From Lysinibacillus agricola (GTDB lineage Bacteria; Bacillota; Bacilli; Bacillales_A; Planococcaceae), in NCBI RefSeq assembly GCF_016638705.1, contig NZ_CP067341.1:4529501-4593500 (forward strand): a DNA stretch of 64,000 nt, written 5' to 3'. Positions 36,303 to 46,018 of the stretch are shown here, in pieces. The stretch's first letter is position 1. The number at the start of each line of letters is the position of its first letter. Under the pieces are notes generated by a model, which was not told the origin of the DNA, did not search any database, and worked only from the letters and a program-made list of their open reading frames with translations. The position numbers and the translations under genes were made by a program.

Positions 36303-36797
36303 TTGATTCATACAGTTAAAGCAGGCGAAACCTTGTCTCAAATAGCTAGAAATTATCGTACGCCGTTATCGTCAATAATTGCTGCAAATCCTGGGATAGA
36401 TCCGAATGTACTTTATATTGGTCAACAAATTGTTATACCTGGGTTTCCTAACCCAAATACAATCCCTTATAGAATAGATATTTCTACTGAAAATCGATGG
36501 CTACGGTTATATAAGGATAATATTCTTCAAAAGCAATACCCGATTGCAGTTGGTAGGATGCTACATGGTACACCTACTGGCAATTTTATAATTATTAATA
36601 AGGCTCCAAATCCTGGTGGTCCGTTTGGGACAATGTGGATGAGTTTATCTAAAGAGCATTACGGTATTCACGGAACTAATAATCCTAGCTCAATCGGTCA
36701 TGCTGTTTCACGAGGCTGTATTCGCATGCATAATCAAGATGTCGAAGAGCTTGCAAGCATTGTCCCAATCGGCACTGGAGTTTTTATTCATCCTTAA
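36303..36797 (+). CDS. ykuD: LysM and L,D-transpeptidase protein (YkuD-like)
   Basis: 164 residues from a TTG at 36303 with GGAGG 8 bases upstream. N-terminal LysM peptidoglycan-binding repeat ([20 protein letters not shown]...GQQIVIPG, about 3-50), then a YkuD catalytic domain with HYGIHGTNN and the active-site block [15 protein letters not shown] (about 137-151). It makes L,D cross-links in peptidoglycan; in B. subtilis the YkuD counterpart, very similar in length and wording, is a sporulation-time wall enzyme. No signal peptide, as in B. subtilis. Confidence 0.92.
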   Translation: MIHTVKAGETLSQIARNYRTPLSSIIAANPGIDPNVLYIGQQIVIPGFPNPNTIPYRIDISTENRWLRLYKDNILQKQYPIAVGRMLHGTPTGNFIIINKAPNPGGPFGTMWMSLSKEHYGIHGTNNPSSIGHAVSRGCIRMHNQDVEELASIVPIGTGVFIHP

Positions 36798-36805
36798 AAA
36801 TCAAC

Positions 36806-36831
36806 AAGGCTATCTCATAACAAGATAGCCT
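36806..36831 (+). terminator. Terminator after ykuD
   Basis: AGGCTATCT-CATAACA-AGATAGCCT hairpin, short T content behind it. Confidence 0.5.
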
Positions 36832-36889
36832 CATGTTGTTGAAACATGCCAATGAAATTAAAGGTGTCATGTTAAATAAAGTATGACCC

Positions 36890-37285
36890 TTCGTCAAAAC
36901 GAGGGGGTGATTTCCGTTCCGGCTGGGCGCTTTGTAGCTGCCGCTTTGCTTTCGCTACAGAAAACATTTGTTGTTGTTGTTGCTGTCGCTTCGCTTTCGC
37001 ACAGATAAAACATTGTTGCTGTCGCTTCGCTTTCGCACAGAGCAAAGCTTCCTGGGGGCGTCCGATGAGCCGCTTTTGTCGCTGCCGCTACGTTGCACTA
37101 CGCTTTCGCGCAGAAAACATCCGCTTCGCTGCAGGGTCTCAGGCCAACAGATGTTTTTTGCGCGAAAGCCACCGAGGTTGGTCACGAAGGCGTTATCACA
37201 GGATGTGATGCTTTTAGCCTTCGTTCCTCTATTGCTGATCCCCAAGGAGTCACCCAGCCTCCACTCCAATCAACCAATTCACATA
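36890..37285. repeat. MITE-like element, largest copy, with nested inserts
   Basis: Begins inside the left arm (ACGAGGGGGTGATTTCCG, CGGCTGGGCGC) and ends with CCACTCCAATCAACC. Two inserts: a triple set of TCGCTTCGCTTTCGCACAG-type motifs with GTTGTTGTTGTTGCTG (36935-37045), and the same about 180-bp insert as in copy D (37074-37240, with GGTCACGAAGGCGTTATCAC). Both TIRs are lost. The overlapping open frames on both strands reflect low stop content of the repeat and are not genes. Confidence 0.75.
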
Positions 37286-37328
37286 GTGTTTGTTTTTCAA
37301 CACTCTTAAAATAACCTCTTAGTGCAAA

Positions 37329-38093
37329 TTAACCTTCACCTCTAGATTGTGCAAGCTTCGATAAATAGTATTGCTCCTCTCTTAGCATATGATCTGCCAT
37401 TGGAGCTGTGAATGTTCCTAATACTTCAGCACTTAACTCCATTTCTTCTAATTCACGTAAAAAGATTTTAAATAATTTCATCTCTATTTCTACATCTTGG
37501 TTAAAGCGATTCAATGCGGGGAATGCGTCTATATTTGAACGCAAATATCCAGTAAGCTCTACCGCTTTTAAATAAAATTGTTCAAAATGTTGGGCAAAGG
37601 TCGTACTTTTTTGCCTCAATCTTCTTTCTACTCCATCTAAATCGTCATGAATGATCCCTGCATGTCCTGATGCATCTAAAAGCCAGACTAAGTGATGATG
37701 TAGCTCATGAAAGATTGGCGGGACTTCGCCTTTCTTTAAGTAGTTAAGAACATTTTGATATTCCTCTAATTCATTCACCATATGGTTGACAAAGGAAGGC
37801 GGTAGATGAATATTAATATTTCCTGTTAATTGACGTCTGAGGATAAGAAATTTAAATTGCTTGAACTGTTCCACAGACTCGTCAACAGTAAGTGAAAAGG
37901 AAACTGCATTAGAAGCATCAAGCGAATTAACATAGGCAAGAAGCTGAGAAAATTGATGAATAAATGAGCTCGCTCTTTTAATATCCTCTTTCTCCGATGG
38001 ATACAATGAATCATGAATAAATTGTCCGTGATCTCTTAATATCCCTAGCCAAAACCTATGTTCAAATACTGCATGCTGAACGTAATTCGACAA
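37329..38093 (-). CDS. DUF2935 family protein
   Basis: 254 residues, wholly helical, two related halves. Metal-ligand-like residues recur: EHRFWLGILRDHGQFIHD at the start, FHELHHHLVWLLDASGHAGIIHDDLD in the middle and ADHMLREEQYYLSKL near the end, in line with the ferritin-like DUF2935 fold. Function is unknown. AAAGGAGATG lies before the ATG. Single gene. Confidence 0.82.
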   Translation of the reverse strand: MSNYVQHAVFEHRFWLGILRDHGQFIHDSLYPSEKEDIKRASSFIHQFSQLLAYVNSLDASNAVSFSLTVDESVEQFKQFKFLILRRQLTGNINIHLPPSFVNHMVNELEEYQNVLNYLKKGEVPPIFHELHHHLVWLLDASGHAGIIHDDLDGVERRLRQKSTTFAQHFEQFYLKAVELTGYLRSNIDAFPALNRFNQDVEIEMKLFKIFLRELEEMELSAEVLGTFTAPMADHMLREEQYYLSKLAQSRGEG

Positions 38094-38311
38094 ACAGTCA
38101 CATCTCCTTTGTTCTATACGATTCCTCTATTCTATTCTTCTTGAAAATCTAATATTAATGTTCGGGTGAAAATTCAATCTCCCACTGTCTTTTCGTATAG
38201 GATGAAACGCTTAAAGCTATACTACATAATGCTGAAGCAACGAAACAAATTCAAATTTCATTTAAAGGTGCATCTATAGTAGTTGACCTTAAAAATTAGG
38301 AGGGGATATGC

Positions 38312-39985
38312 TTGTCCACAAAAGACAATACATTATCTATTTTCGCCTTAGGTGGCATTAATGAGATTGGCAAAAATATGTATGGAGTGCAGTATGCAAA
38401 CGATATTATAATTATCGACTGTGGTGCTAAGTTTCCAGACGAAAGCTTACTAGGTATTGATTTAATAATCCCTGATATTACGTACTTACAAGAAAATAAA
38501 GAAAAGATTAGAGCCTTAATTGTGACACATGGACATGAGGATCATATTGGTGGAATTCCTTATCTATTAAAAAAAATAAATGTTCCGGTTTATGCGACGC
38601 GTTTTACGCTTGGCTTAATCGAGTTAAAGCTAAAAGAGCATAAGCTTTTAAGAGAGACCGATTTAATAGAAATTCATTCCGATTCATCATTAAATTTCGG
38701 ACAAGCTGATGTTAGTTTCTTTAGAACGAGCCATAGTATACCTGATTGCTTGGGGATCGTTATTAATACACCTGAAGGAAATATAGTGCACACTGGCGAT
38801 TTTAAATTTGATTTAACGCCTGTAAATAATCAATTTGCAGATATTCATAAGATGTCTGAAATAGGATCAAAAGGCGTACTGGTGCTTATCTCTGAAAGTA
38901 CGAATGCTGAACGACCTGGGTTAACTCCATCAGAGCAGCTTGTCGGTAATCATATTGAGGATGCATTTTTACATGCCGAACGCAAAATCGTTATCTCCAC
39001 TTTTGCTTCTAATGTTAATCGCATACAACAAATTGTAAATGCAGCGATTGCTACAAATAGAAAGCTTGCATTACTTGGGCGTAGTATGGTGAATGTTGTA
39101 GATGTGGCACTTGAGCGAGGATATTTAGACGTTCCAGAGGACATGTTAATTGATGCTCGTGAGGTTAAATATCTCCCACCTGAAGAAATTGTTGTACTCT
39201 GTACGGGTAGTCAGGGTGAGCCATTAGCTGCACTCTCTCGCCTAGCAAATGGCAACCATCGCGAAGTAAAAATTTTGCCTGATGACACAGTTATTTTTGC
39301 CTCATCGCCTATTCCAGGGAATGAGAAGAGTGTTTCACGAATCGTTAACAACTTATTCCAACTAGGTGCAAAGGTTATTTATGGCTCCTCCAGCCACACA
39401 GGTATGCATGTTTCAGGACATGGTTATCAGGAAGATTTAAAACTAATGCTTACACTAATGAAACCCAAATTTTTCATTCCGATTCATGGTGAATTTCGTA
39501 TGTTACATCAACATCGTTTGCTAGCTGAGTCCGTTGGTGTCATAAGAGGACATACGTTTATTGTGAAAAATGGGGATGTTGTTGATATTGAAAATGCAAT
39601 GGCTAGACAAACACGTAAAATTCCATCAGGTGATACGTATGTCGACGGTATTGGTATCGGTGAAGTCGAAGGAATTGTCTTACGCGATCGCAAACAGCTT
39701 TCAGAAGACGGTATGCTTGTCATCGTTTTAACACTAAATAAGGTAGAAGGTTCCCTTATTTCAGAACCTGATACAATTTCACGAGGCTTTGTTTATGCCA
39801 AAGACTTTGAGGACCTTTTGAACAAAGTAAATATTCTCGTCAAAGAAACCGTAAATGAGCTCCAGGAAGAAGGTAAGCAGCAAATACATGTCTTAAAAAG
39901 AGAGATCAAAAGAGCTGTCGGCCAATATCTTTTTTCACAAACAAAAAGAAAACCAATGATTTTACCTATAATTATCGAAATTTAA
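38312..39985 (+). CDS. Ribonuclease J family protein
   Basis: 557 residues from a TTG at 38312 with TAGGAGGGG upstream; an ATG four bases earlier is in another frame. Metallo-beta-lactamase nuclease with the motif HGHEDHIGG (residues 73-81), HTGDFKFD, the beta-CASP blocks (STFASNVNRIQQ, CTGSQGEP, SSHTGMHVSGHG) and a C-terminal RNase J domain. Acts in 5'-3' exonuclease and endonuclease decay of mRNA. Most Bacilli have J1 and J2; the isolated location, behind a TTG, suggests an additional paralog. A gene remnant-like frame (about 38200-38300, ending KGASIVVDLKN) lies just before it. Confidence 0.9.
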   Translation: MSTKDNTLSIFALGGINEIGKNMYGVQYANDIIIIDCGAKFPDESLLGIDLIIPDITYLQENKEKIRALIVTHGHEDHIGGIPYLLKKINVPVYATRFTLGLIELKLKEHKLLRETDLIEIHSDSSLNFGQADVSFFRTSHSIPDCLGIVINTPEGNIVHTGDFKFDLTPVNNQFADIHKMSEIGSKGVLVLISESTNAERPGLTPSEQLVGNHIEDAFLHAERKIVISTFASNVNRIQQIVNAAIATNRKLALLGRSMVNVVDVALERGYLDVPEDMLIDAREVKYLPPEEIVVLCTGSQGEPLAALSRLANGNHREVKILPDDTVIFASSPIPGNEKSVSRIVNNLFQLGAKVIYGSSSHTGMHVSGHGYQEDLKLMLTLMKPKFFIPIHGEFRMLHQHRLLAESVGVIRGHTFIVKNGDVVDIENAMARQTRKIPSGDTYVDGIGIGEVEGIVLRDRKQLSEDGMLVIVLTLNKVEGSLISEPDTISRGFVYAKDFEDLLNKVNILVKETVNELQEEGKQQIHVLKREIKRAVGQYLFSQTKRKPMILPIIIEI

Positions 39986-39988
39986 AAA

Positions 39989-40023
39989 AGTCGGTGTGAG
40001 GGATTTTTCCCCTTACACCGACT
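39989..40023. terminator. Terminator after the RNase J gene
   Basis: AGTCGGTGTGAGGG ... CCCCTTACACCGACT hairpin immediately behind the stop. Confidence 0.75.
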
Positions 40024-40155
40024 AAATTCATTGTATCTCGCCTTAACTACCCGTAAAATCAGTGAGGATGAAGAAAACCCCTCTGATTAAAGTTTCACTT
40101 TATGGATTGCTCAATCTTCTTTAAAAGTCCTGGCTCTTGTATTTCTTTATAGAGC

Positions 40156-40773
40156 TCACCCTTGGAAAATTTTATGAAGCATAACATTGTAAAGATACTG
40201 AACCTGATCAAATCCATGATGTAAATTTTTCGAGTGATTTTCTATCTGCATCGAAAAATTGTCAAAATGCTGTGGTAGCCCCTCTACCGCTGTCATCAAT
40301 GACTCTTTATTTTTTAATAAAAGCTGAATCGTATTTAAAAGTCTTACCATTTTAAGTTGGATATCAATCATCGGAACATCAATGGGTATATGGTGCAAAT
40401 GATGCCATTCTTTATACCATTTGAGAAAGTGAAATAAATAATCACTTAAAATAATTGTTTCATTTGGAATAATAGCCACGACATCATTTGCAACACATAC
40501 TTCATTTTCACATTGATATATATATTTATTTGTTTCCCTCAATTTAGCTTTAGTAAGAATGATGGTTTTAGCCGGTACTGGTGCATACTTAAAATCTTTT
40601 TTAAATGTAATATTAATCTTTGGTATTTGTTCAATATCACCATTTAGCATTAACTGTTTTAAATATTTTGCTGTAATTAAGGGTAATCCGACATTTGTAA
40701 AATTCTTCTTCATCGGTACTATTTTCCCCTTTTCTATTTTAGCAACTTCATCTAATCGATAACGCTTTACCAT
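40156..40773 (-). CDS. Half-size HsdS-like DNA-specificity protein (orphan)
   Basis: 205 residues from the ATG at 40773 (GGAGG 9 bases upstream). It looks like one target-recognition domain plus one coiled-coil spacer of a type I restriction S subunit: YRLDEVAKIEKGKIVPMKK...GLPLITAKYLK at the start, NEVCVANDVVAIIPNE in the middle, then HHIPIDVPMIDIQLKMVRLLNTIQLLLKNKESL, the pattern that closes a TRD and opens the helical spacer. A normal S subunit has two such halves (about 400 residues). No HsdM or HsdR gene is near. It faces an XRE regulator across a palindromic spacer. It may be a DNA-binding regulator, a modification specificity factor, or a remnant. Confidence 0.6.
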   Translation of the reverse strand: MVKRYRLDEVAKIEKGKIVPMKKNFTNVGLPLITAKYLKQLMLNGDIEQIPKINITFKKDFKYAPVPAKTIILTKAKLRETNKYIYQCENEVCVANDVVAIIPNETIILSDYLFHFLKWYKEWHHLHHIPIDVPMIDIQLKMVRLLNTIQLLLKNKESLMTAVEGLPQHFDNFSMQIENHSKNLHHGFDQVQYLYNVMLHKIFQG

Positions 40774-40913
40774 GCCTGAATCCTCCATCCTTAACTTAGT
40801 TATATATACTCTAAAACAAGCCACTGACGAATCATCAACACTGTTTTCCATAAGCCTTTTCTCTTAAAAAAACTTCCCACTAATAATTGTACCATTTTAC
40901 AGTAACATTATCC

Positions 40914-40933
40914 CTATTATACCACTATAATAG
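40914..40933. promoter_or_regulatory. Palindromic operator between HsdS-like and XRE genes
   Basis: CTATTATA-CCAC-TATAATAG: perfect eight-base arms with a four-base spacer. It sits 52 bases before the XRE start and 140 before the HsdS-like start, in the shared promoter zone; TATAATAG itself looks like a -10 element. Probable binding site of the XRE protein (inference). Confidence 0.5.
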
Positions 40934-40984
40934 TATAGGCATTTTTAATGTTTTTCACTAGCTTTTTACATAGAGGTGAATCAT

Positions 40985-41374
40985 ATGTCAGACTTTTTAA
41001 AGCTAGTAGGTGAACAACTCCGTATTATTAGGGTATCCAAGGGGCTTAGTCAGGAAGAAGTGGCAGAAAGAACAGGGAAGTTAGGTTTTAGTAAAGGACG
41101 AATCTCAAATATTGAGCATGGGCAATCTAATATCACATTGAGCACTTTAGAAACGCTGATAAAAGCATTAGACATTGCCCCTGAGGAGGTTTTTAACTTT
41201 CAAAAATTATCTGGTGTTACTGATATTGAAGAAAAGAACCTTGTGCTTGACATACATCGATCAGTATTAAGGGAGCGCAATTTAGACGAGGTAAAATACG
41301 TAGTACGTATTACGAAGGATTTTTTAGATACTATTGATTCACAATCAAAGAAAAACAGCTCCAATAATCAATGA
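40985..41374 (+). CDS. XRE family transcriptional regulator
   Basis: 129 residues from the ATG at 40985 (AGAGGTG upstream). Helix-turn-helix domain in the first 70 residues: LKLVGEQLRIIRVSKGLSQEEVAERTGKLGFSKGRISNIEHGQSNITLSTLETLIKALDI. The C-terminal 60 residues are helical (HRSVLRERNLDEVKYVVRITKDFLD), perhaps for dimers. Divergent from the HsdS-like gene and likely to control both through the palindrome between them. A strong terminator follows. Confidence 0.85.
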   Translation: MSDFLKLVGEQLRIIRVSKGLSQEEVAERTGKLGFSKGRISNIEHGQSNITLSTLETLIKALDIAPEEVFNFQKLSGVTDIEEKNLVLDIHRSVLRERNLDEVKYVVRITKDFLDTIDSQSKKNSSNNQ

Positions 41375-41389
41375 CGTTGGAGCTGTTTT
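41352..41389 (+). terminator. Terminator of the XRE gene
   Basis: AAAACAGCTCCAA ... TTGGAGCTGTTTTG; its upstream arm lies in the last codons of the gene. Confidence 0.75.
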
Positions 41390-41482
41390 GACAGCCAGCT
41401 AGAAAATATTTTTCGATAATTCTTGATACACTGCCAGTTGTATTGATTAACCATTTTTTATCCATCCTAATTAATTAGAAGT

Positions 41483-41580
41483 CTGATTCCCGCTACGGGC
41501 TACTCGCTTTCCTGCGGGAAGCTTTGCTCTGCGACGAAAGCGAAGCGACAGGAGCACTTGAGTAGCCCTACGCCAATCAG
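41483..41580. repeat. Palindromic intergenic repeat, family 3
   Basis: About 98 bp with outer arms CTGATT / AATCAG and inner arms GGGCTACTC / GAGTAGCCC. A GAAAGCGAAGCGACAGG core is shared with the inserts in the large MITE copies. No second full copy of this family in the window. The rest of 41390-41700 holds nothing recognisable. Confidence 0.55.
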
Positions 41581-41699
41581 TTAAAAATGGCAATATATTT
41601 GTCAAAATAGCAATAAAAAAATCCTTTTATCGCTCAATAATAAACCTATTTTTTCCTAATCAACACAGCTAATACACTGCTTTAATACGATTAATCTCC

Positions 41700-41742
41700 A
41701 CCTCCATATGGCATATGTTTTAACAAATGTCTATGATGAGCC
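41700..41742. repeat. MITE-like element, right-end fragment
   Basis: ATATGGCATATGTTTTAACAAATGTC then TATGATGAGCC: the last 40 bases of the MITE right end (compare copy F, TGGCATACTATTTAACAAATGTC). Confidence 0.55.
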
Positions 41743-41818
41743 TATTTTATAATGGTGGCATGTCATTGTTTTGACCATAAAAAAATCCATTTAGTCTAAA
41801 ACCAAATGGATCTGTCTA

Positions 41819-42721
41819 TTACATTCCAAATTTTTGACGATAGCCGCATTTTCTACATAACTCTTCGACTGCTTCTCTGCGTGAAAATCCGTCGACAATA
41901 TTATTTGCACGTTCTCCTTGAACAATGTCTGTGAAAGATTTCTCATTCACATTCCCCAAATTAATAACGCCCTCACCATCAAGACAGCAAGGCACTACTG
42001 TACCATCCACTAAAATAGCTGCCTGGCTTCGCAGTGCATGGCAAAAGCCTTTGCCTTCATCCTCAGGCTCAAGCAAGCTCGGCCATCTAAATTCATGATC
42101 CTGATTTAAATAAATATTATTAGCAATCTTTACACCTTTACCGGGCTGCACTTTTTCTTCGATACGATAATCAAGATTATATTCATTTTCTAGAATTTCG
42201 AGCGTTTCACGATTTCTCCGTGCCGCAATATCCGATACTTGATCCCTTTGTAAATTCCATAAACGATATGAAATAATCGTATTATAATCTTTTGAATCAC
42301 GCACAAAATCTAATATATCCCCTAAGTATTTCTCACGATTTTCCGATCCCTCATGACCGTCGAAACTATGCAATGAAAAATTGATTTGGCGTAAGGCTGG
42401 TTTCCCTAGTATCTTTTCACGATTCTTTTTGATCAGTGTACCGTTCGTTGTAATATTAACTTTAAAACCCTTTTCATGTGCTGCGTCAAGCAGCTGATCA
42501 ATACGCGGGTGTAAAAGCGGCTCTCCTTTTACATGCAAATAAATATATTTCGTATGAGGACGTATTTCATCCAATATTTTATTAAATTGTTCTACTTTAA
42601 TAAGTCCCTTTGCACGAGCAGTTGGCGGACAAAAGCTACATGCTAAATTACAGACACTCGTTATTTCTATATAAACCTTTTTAAATGTTCTCAACGTTAA
42701 TTCACCGTTCCAGTTCTTCAT
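41819..42721 (-). CDS. Radical SAM/SPASM domain protein
   Basis: 300 residues. The [4Fe-4S] motif is C-N-L-A-C-S-F-C (C24, C28, C31), so SAM is cleaved to a 5'-deoxyadenosyl radical. KGEPLLHPRIDQLL and VNITTNGTL are usual radical SAM barrel parts. The C-terminus (about 235-295) has VVPCCLDGEG and ELCRKCGYRQK, a SPASM-like set of cysteines for an auxiliary cluster. Such proteins modify peptides or small molecules; no precursor peptide or partner is seen nearby, so the substrate is open. AGGATTTG precedes the ATG. Confidence 0.85.
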   Translation of the reverse strand: MKNWNGELTLRTFKKVYIEITSVCNLACSFCPPTARAKGLIKVEQFNKILDEIRPHTKYIYLHVKGEPLLHPRIDQLLDAAHEKGFKVNITTNGTLIKKNREKILGKPALRQINFSLHSFDGHEGSENREKYLGDILDFVRDSKDYNTIISYRLWNLQRDQVSDIAARRNRETLEILENEYNLDYRIEEKVQPGKGVKIANNIYLNQDHEFRWPSLLEPEDEGKGFCHALRSQAAILVDGTVVPCCLDGEGVINLGNVNEKSFTDIVQGERANNIVDGFSRREAVEELCRKCGYRQKFGM

Positions 42722-42867
42722 ATATTCAAATCCTATTCATTTTAACAAATTTTACGATAAGGAACAGTTTTTCAGTCTCCTTCCCCTCACATTATTTATA
42801 CATCTTAGGGCTACATGAACAAGTAAGCTTGAGAAAGATTAATAACTTAATAGTAATGGTGAAAATT

Positions 42868-43155
42868 ATGCCTGATAATGAACCTTCAAAGGATCCATCT
42901 AAAAATCATATTACCATCAATCTTACTATTAATATTGGCAATAAAGAAATCCATTTTGAACAACGGGCTGAAGATAGGGAACAAATCAATAAGGATGTAG
43001 GTACTAATGCCAACCAAGGCGGTCAAAATGCACTAAACGGCAGTCATACTAGAAACGTAAATTCTCAATTCGCAGATGGAAACGGCAGAAGCGGTATTGC
43101 TGGTGAGGTTGAAAATGAGTCCTCTCCATTGTTAGATGAAAATAAAAACGACTAA
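42868..43155 (+). CDS. Hydrophilic Asn/Gln-rich protein, unknown
   Basis: 95 residues from the ATG at 42868 (GGTG upstream is a weak ribosome site; an ATG at 42856 is possible). MPDNEPSKDPSKNHITINLT, then NIGNKEIHFEQRAEDREQINKD, then an N/G-rich tail. No cysteine, membrane segment or signal. The alternating ITINLTINI stretch may be one beta strand. Looks like a short disordered protein, possibly spore or surface related; no family recognised. Divergent from the radical SAM gene. Confidence 0.45.
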   Translation: MPDNEPSKDPSKNHITINLTINIGNKEIHFEQRAEDREQINKDVGTNANQGGQNALNGSHTRNVNSQFADGNGRSGIAGEVENESSPLLDENKND

Positions 43156-43162
43156 AGTTTTT

Positions 43163-43309
43163 GGGCTCATCGAACGCCCCCAGGAAGCTTTGCTCTGTGC
43201 GAATGCGACAGCAACAACAACAACAAATGTTTTCTGTAGCGAAAGCAAAGCGGCAGCTACAAAGCGCCCAGTCGGAGCGGAAATCAACCCCACGTTATGG
43301 CGATAGGCC
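43163..43309. repeat. MITE-like element, right part with nested insert
   Basis: In reverse orientation: GGGCTCATCGAACGCCCCCAGG, then an insert of the CGACAGCAACAACAACAAC / GAAAGCAAAGCGGCAGC type, then GCGCCCAGTCGGAGCGG-AAATCAACC-CCACGTTATGGCGATAGGCC. Its left third is missing. Confidence 0.7.
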
Positions 43310-43403
43310 TTTATTTGAAACAGCAAAAAACTTCTATCTGTAAAAATATTTCATACCAACAGATAGAAGTTTTTTGTTTTGTTATCCACCAAGGAATCAC
43401 GCC

Positions 43404-44804
43404 TCACACATTGCGTTTATAATTTTTTGTACCATCATATGAATAAAGCAATGGCTTTCCATCTACATATGTTTCTAAATGCACAGGACGACCCCATAGC
43501 TGATAAATATATGGCAAAACGTTTTCTAAATAGTGTGGATCGAGCTCCATTCCTTCAAAACCATGCACTAAATAGAGCTCTCCGTTGCGAAGGTAATCCC
43601 CATTTTTAACAACGATATATGGGAATCCCCCGTTAACACGCATCGATACGAGCTGATCTCGTACCATTTCATAATCCTTATCTGTAATACGGTATTCATT
43701 GCCCTTTTTCTGGAACAAATAAAGATCCTCTTGCTTCGCTAAATCCTTCGTTAAGTAGTTGCGGATAAAGGAGATATCCGACTCTACCTCTCTTACCTCA
43801 TACATTTTCTCTCGGCCTGAGTTCGGTTGAACACCTAGCTTTCTCATCTCTTCTGTTGGATGATTATAGCGGTTTTCAATATCCTCAAAAATTTTCACGC
43901 CAAGGTAATAAGGATTAATGGTTGTTTTTGAAGGCTGCACAACACCTGCATTTAATTTCGCAAATTCAATCGTCTCCGCTGTTGTTAGCTTAAGCTCACG
44001 CATTATACGTTGATGCCAAAAAGAAGCCCAGCCTTCATTCATAATTTTCGTCTCTAATTGTGGCCAAAAATAAAGCATTTCCTCACGCATCATCGTTAAT
44101 ATATCTCTCTGCCAGTCCTCCAATTCTCGACTGTGCTCCTCTAAAAATAGCAATAAATCTTTTTCTGGCTTTGGCGGGAAGTTCTTTATTTTTCGCCTTA
44201 TCGATTTATACTCTTTTTCCTTATCATCTAAACTCCATAGATCATCATACGGTGATTTCGCTGGAAGAATGTCTTCTTCAAGTTCCTCCGTATTCCAAGG
44301 CAATTTTGGTCGTAAAAGTGATGGATCGATATGCTCCTGAATCGCTAATACCGCATCTAAAAACTGTTCGACCTCATCCTTTCCATATTCCCTTTCGTAG
44401 CCGGCTATCCGTTCAGCTGTTGCAGTCATGCTCTCAACCATATCTCTTCGAGTATTGGAGAAGCGTACATTATTTTTAAAGAAATCGCAGTGCGCCAATA
44501 CATGCGCAATAATTAATTTATTTTGTGTTAACGTATTTGTATCGAGTAAAAATGCATAGCATGGATTTGAGTTAATCACTAGCTCATAAATTTGGCTTAG
44601 TCCTAAATCATATTGAAGCTTCATTTTATGAAATTGTTTCCCGAAGCTCCAATGCGAAAATCGAGTAGGCATGCCATATGCGCCAAACGTATAAATAATA
44701 TCCGCTGGACAAATTTCATAGCGCATTGGAAAGAAATCTAAGCCAAAGCTTGAAGCAATTTCTGTAATTTCATCAATCGCTCGTTGAAGCTCTTTCATCT
44801 CCAT
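43404..44804 (-). CDS. spoVR: SpoVR family protein
   Basis: 466 residues from the ATG at 44804 (AAAGGAGGGGG upstream). SpoVR is needed for normal spore cortex in B. subtilis; its chemistry is unknown. Family wording: [62 protein letters not shown], and [18 protein letters not shown] (about 290-307). It belongs with yhbH and prkA, genes that are linked across bacteria (ycgB-yeaH-yeaG in E. coli). YhbH stop and this start are 56 bases apart. Confidence 0.93.
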   Translation of the reverse strand: MEMKELQRAIDEITEIASSFGLDFFPMRYEICPADIIYTFGAYGMPTRFSHWSFGKQFHKMKLQYDLGLSQIYELVINSNPCYAFLLDTNTLTQNKLIIAHVLAHCDFFKNNVRFSNTRRDMVESMTATAERIAGYEREYGKDEVEQFLDAVLAIQEHIDPSLLRPKLPWNTEELEEDILPAKSPYDDLWSLDDKEKEYKSIRRKIKNFPPKPEKDLLLFLEEHSRELEDWQRDILTMMREEMLYFWPQLETKIMNEGWASFWHQRIMRELKLTTAETIEFAKLNAGVVQPSKTTINPYYLGVKIFEDIENRYNHPTEEMRKLGVQPNSGREKMYEVREVESDISFIRNYLTKDLAKQEDLYLFQKKGNEYRITDKDYEMVRDQLVSMRVNGGFPYIVVKNGDYLRNGELYLVHGFEGMELDPHYLENVLPYIYQLWGRPVHLETYVDGKPLLYSYDGTKNYKRNV

Positions 44805-44860
44805 TTTTCCGCCCCCTCCTTTGAACATAATTACTTACCATGATTCAACCTCGTTACCAT

Positions 44861-46018
44861 TTAAGATTCACTTTTTTTGAAAAAGCTCTTTAAGGCATCA
44901 TAAACATCGCCTTTTTTTCTCAAAATATGATACCTAAATTTGGCGTCATCTATTTTTTTGTATGTGTACATAAGTGTAGAAAAGCGGTTATGCTGATTGA
45001 CTTCACCATATCCAAACATGCTCGAAACATCCATTAGCTCTCCCACTAGCTTCAAGCATTTTTCATTATCCATTGAAATATTTTCACCATCTGAAAAATG
45101 TACTGGATAAATATTATAGCGAGAAGGATTATACTTATCCCGAATTAGTTCCAATGCTTTTATATAGGCAGATGAACAAATGGTTCCTCCACTTTCACCC
45201 TTCGTGAAAAATTCTTCTTCTGTCACTACTTTTGCCTCTGTATGATGTGCAATAAACTCAATTTCCACGGTTTCATACTTTGAACGCAAAAATTTGGTCA
45301 TCCAAAAGAAGAAGCTTCTAGCGCAATATTTCTCGAAGGAGCCCATCGAGCCACTTGTATCCATCATCGCAAGAACAACTGCCTTCGATTCAGGTTTTTC
45401 CACTTCATCCCAAGTTTTAAAACGCAGATCATCATTATGAATCGGCGTAATTTCTGGTTTACCTTTCATGGCATTACGCTTTAGTGCGTTGAGGATAGTG
45501 CGCTTTTTATCGACATTCCCCATCAGACCTTTTTTTCGAATATCGTTAAACTCAATTTTTTCCGTTTTAATATCTGCTTTTTCTTTCTGTTGTAGGTTTG
45601 GTAGCTCAAGCTCATGAAATAGCACATTTTGAATTTCCTCAATGCTTACTTCAGCTTCATAATAGTCCTGGCCTGGCTTGTCACCAGCTTCCTTTCCCTT
45701 GCCATTGGCTTGATCGCCTCTACTGGCATCACGTGCAACCACATCACCTACATTACTATCTCCTTGTCCTTGCCCAACATGCTTGGAGTTATCATAGTTA
45801 TATCGAATTTTATATTCATCTAGTGAACGTATAGGAATTTTAATAACCTCTCGACCATTGGACATCACAATACTTTCTTCACTAACTAAATCAGGTAAAT
45901 TATTCTTGATAGCATCTTTTACTTTTTCCATATGACGTTGCTGGTCCTGGTGCCCTTTACGATGGAGGGACCAATTTTCCTGAGAGATGACAAAGCGTTT
46001 ATTTTCGTTTTCAGTCAT
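44861..46018 (-). CDS. yhbH: Sporulation protein YhbH (DUF444)
   Basis: 385 residues from the ATG at 46018 (GTGAGGA upstream). DUF444 family with a von Willebrand A-like domain in the second half: [19 protein letters not shown] (MIDAS DxSxS, about 215) and FSDGENIS. The N-terminal part has the conserved [25 protein letters not shown] disordered G/Q-rich stretch (about 85-125) follows. Probable partner of the PrkA kinase; expressed in sporulation in Bacillus. Confidence 0.93.
   Translation of the reverse strand: MTENENKRFVISQENWSLHRKGHQDQQRHMEKVKDAIKNNLPDLVSEESIVMSNGREVIKIPIRSLDEYKIRYNYDNSKHVGQGQGDSNVGDVVARDASRGDQANGKGKEAGDKPGQDYYEAEVSIEEIQNVLFHELELPNLQQKEKADIKTEKIEFNDIRKKGLMGNVDKKRTILNALKRNAMKGKPEITPIHNDDLRFKTWDEVEKPESKAVVLAMMDTSGSMGSFEKYCARSFFFWMTKFLRSKYETVEIEFIAHHTEAKVVTEEEFFTKGESGGTICSSAYIKALELIRDKYNPSRYNIYPVHFSDGENISMDNEKCLKLVGELMDVSSMFGYGEVNQHNRFSTLMYTYKKIDDAKFRYHILRKKGDVYDALKSFFKKSES

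Noticed and set aside
38150..38303. Frame ending NAEATKQIQISFKGASIVVDLKN before RNase J
   Set aside because: Protein-like but has no start codon after the preceding stop; at best a remnant, so not listed as a gene.
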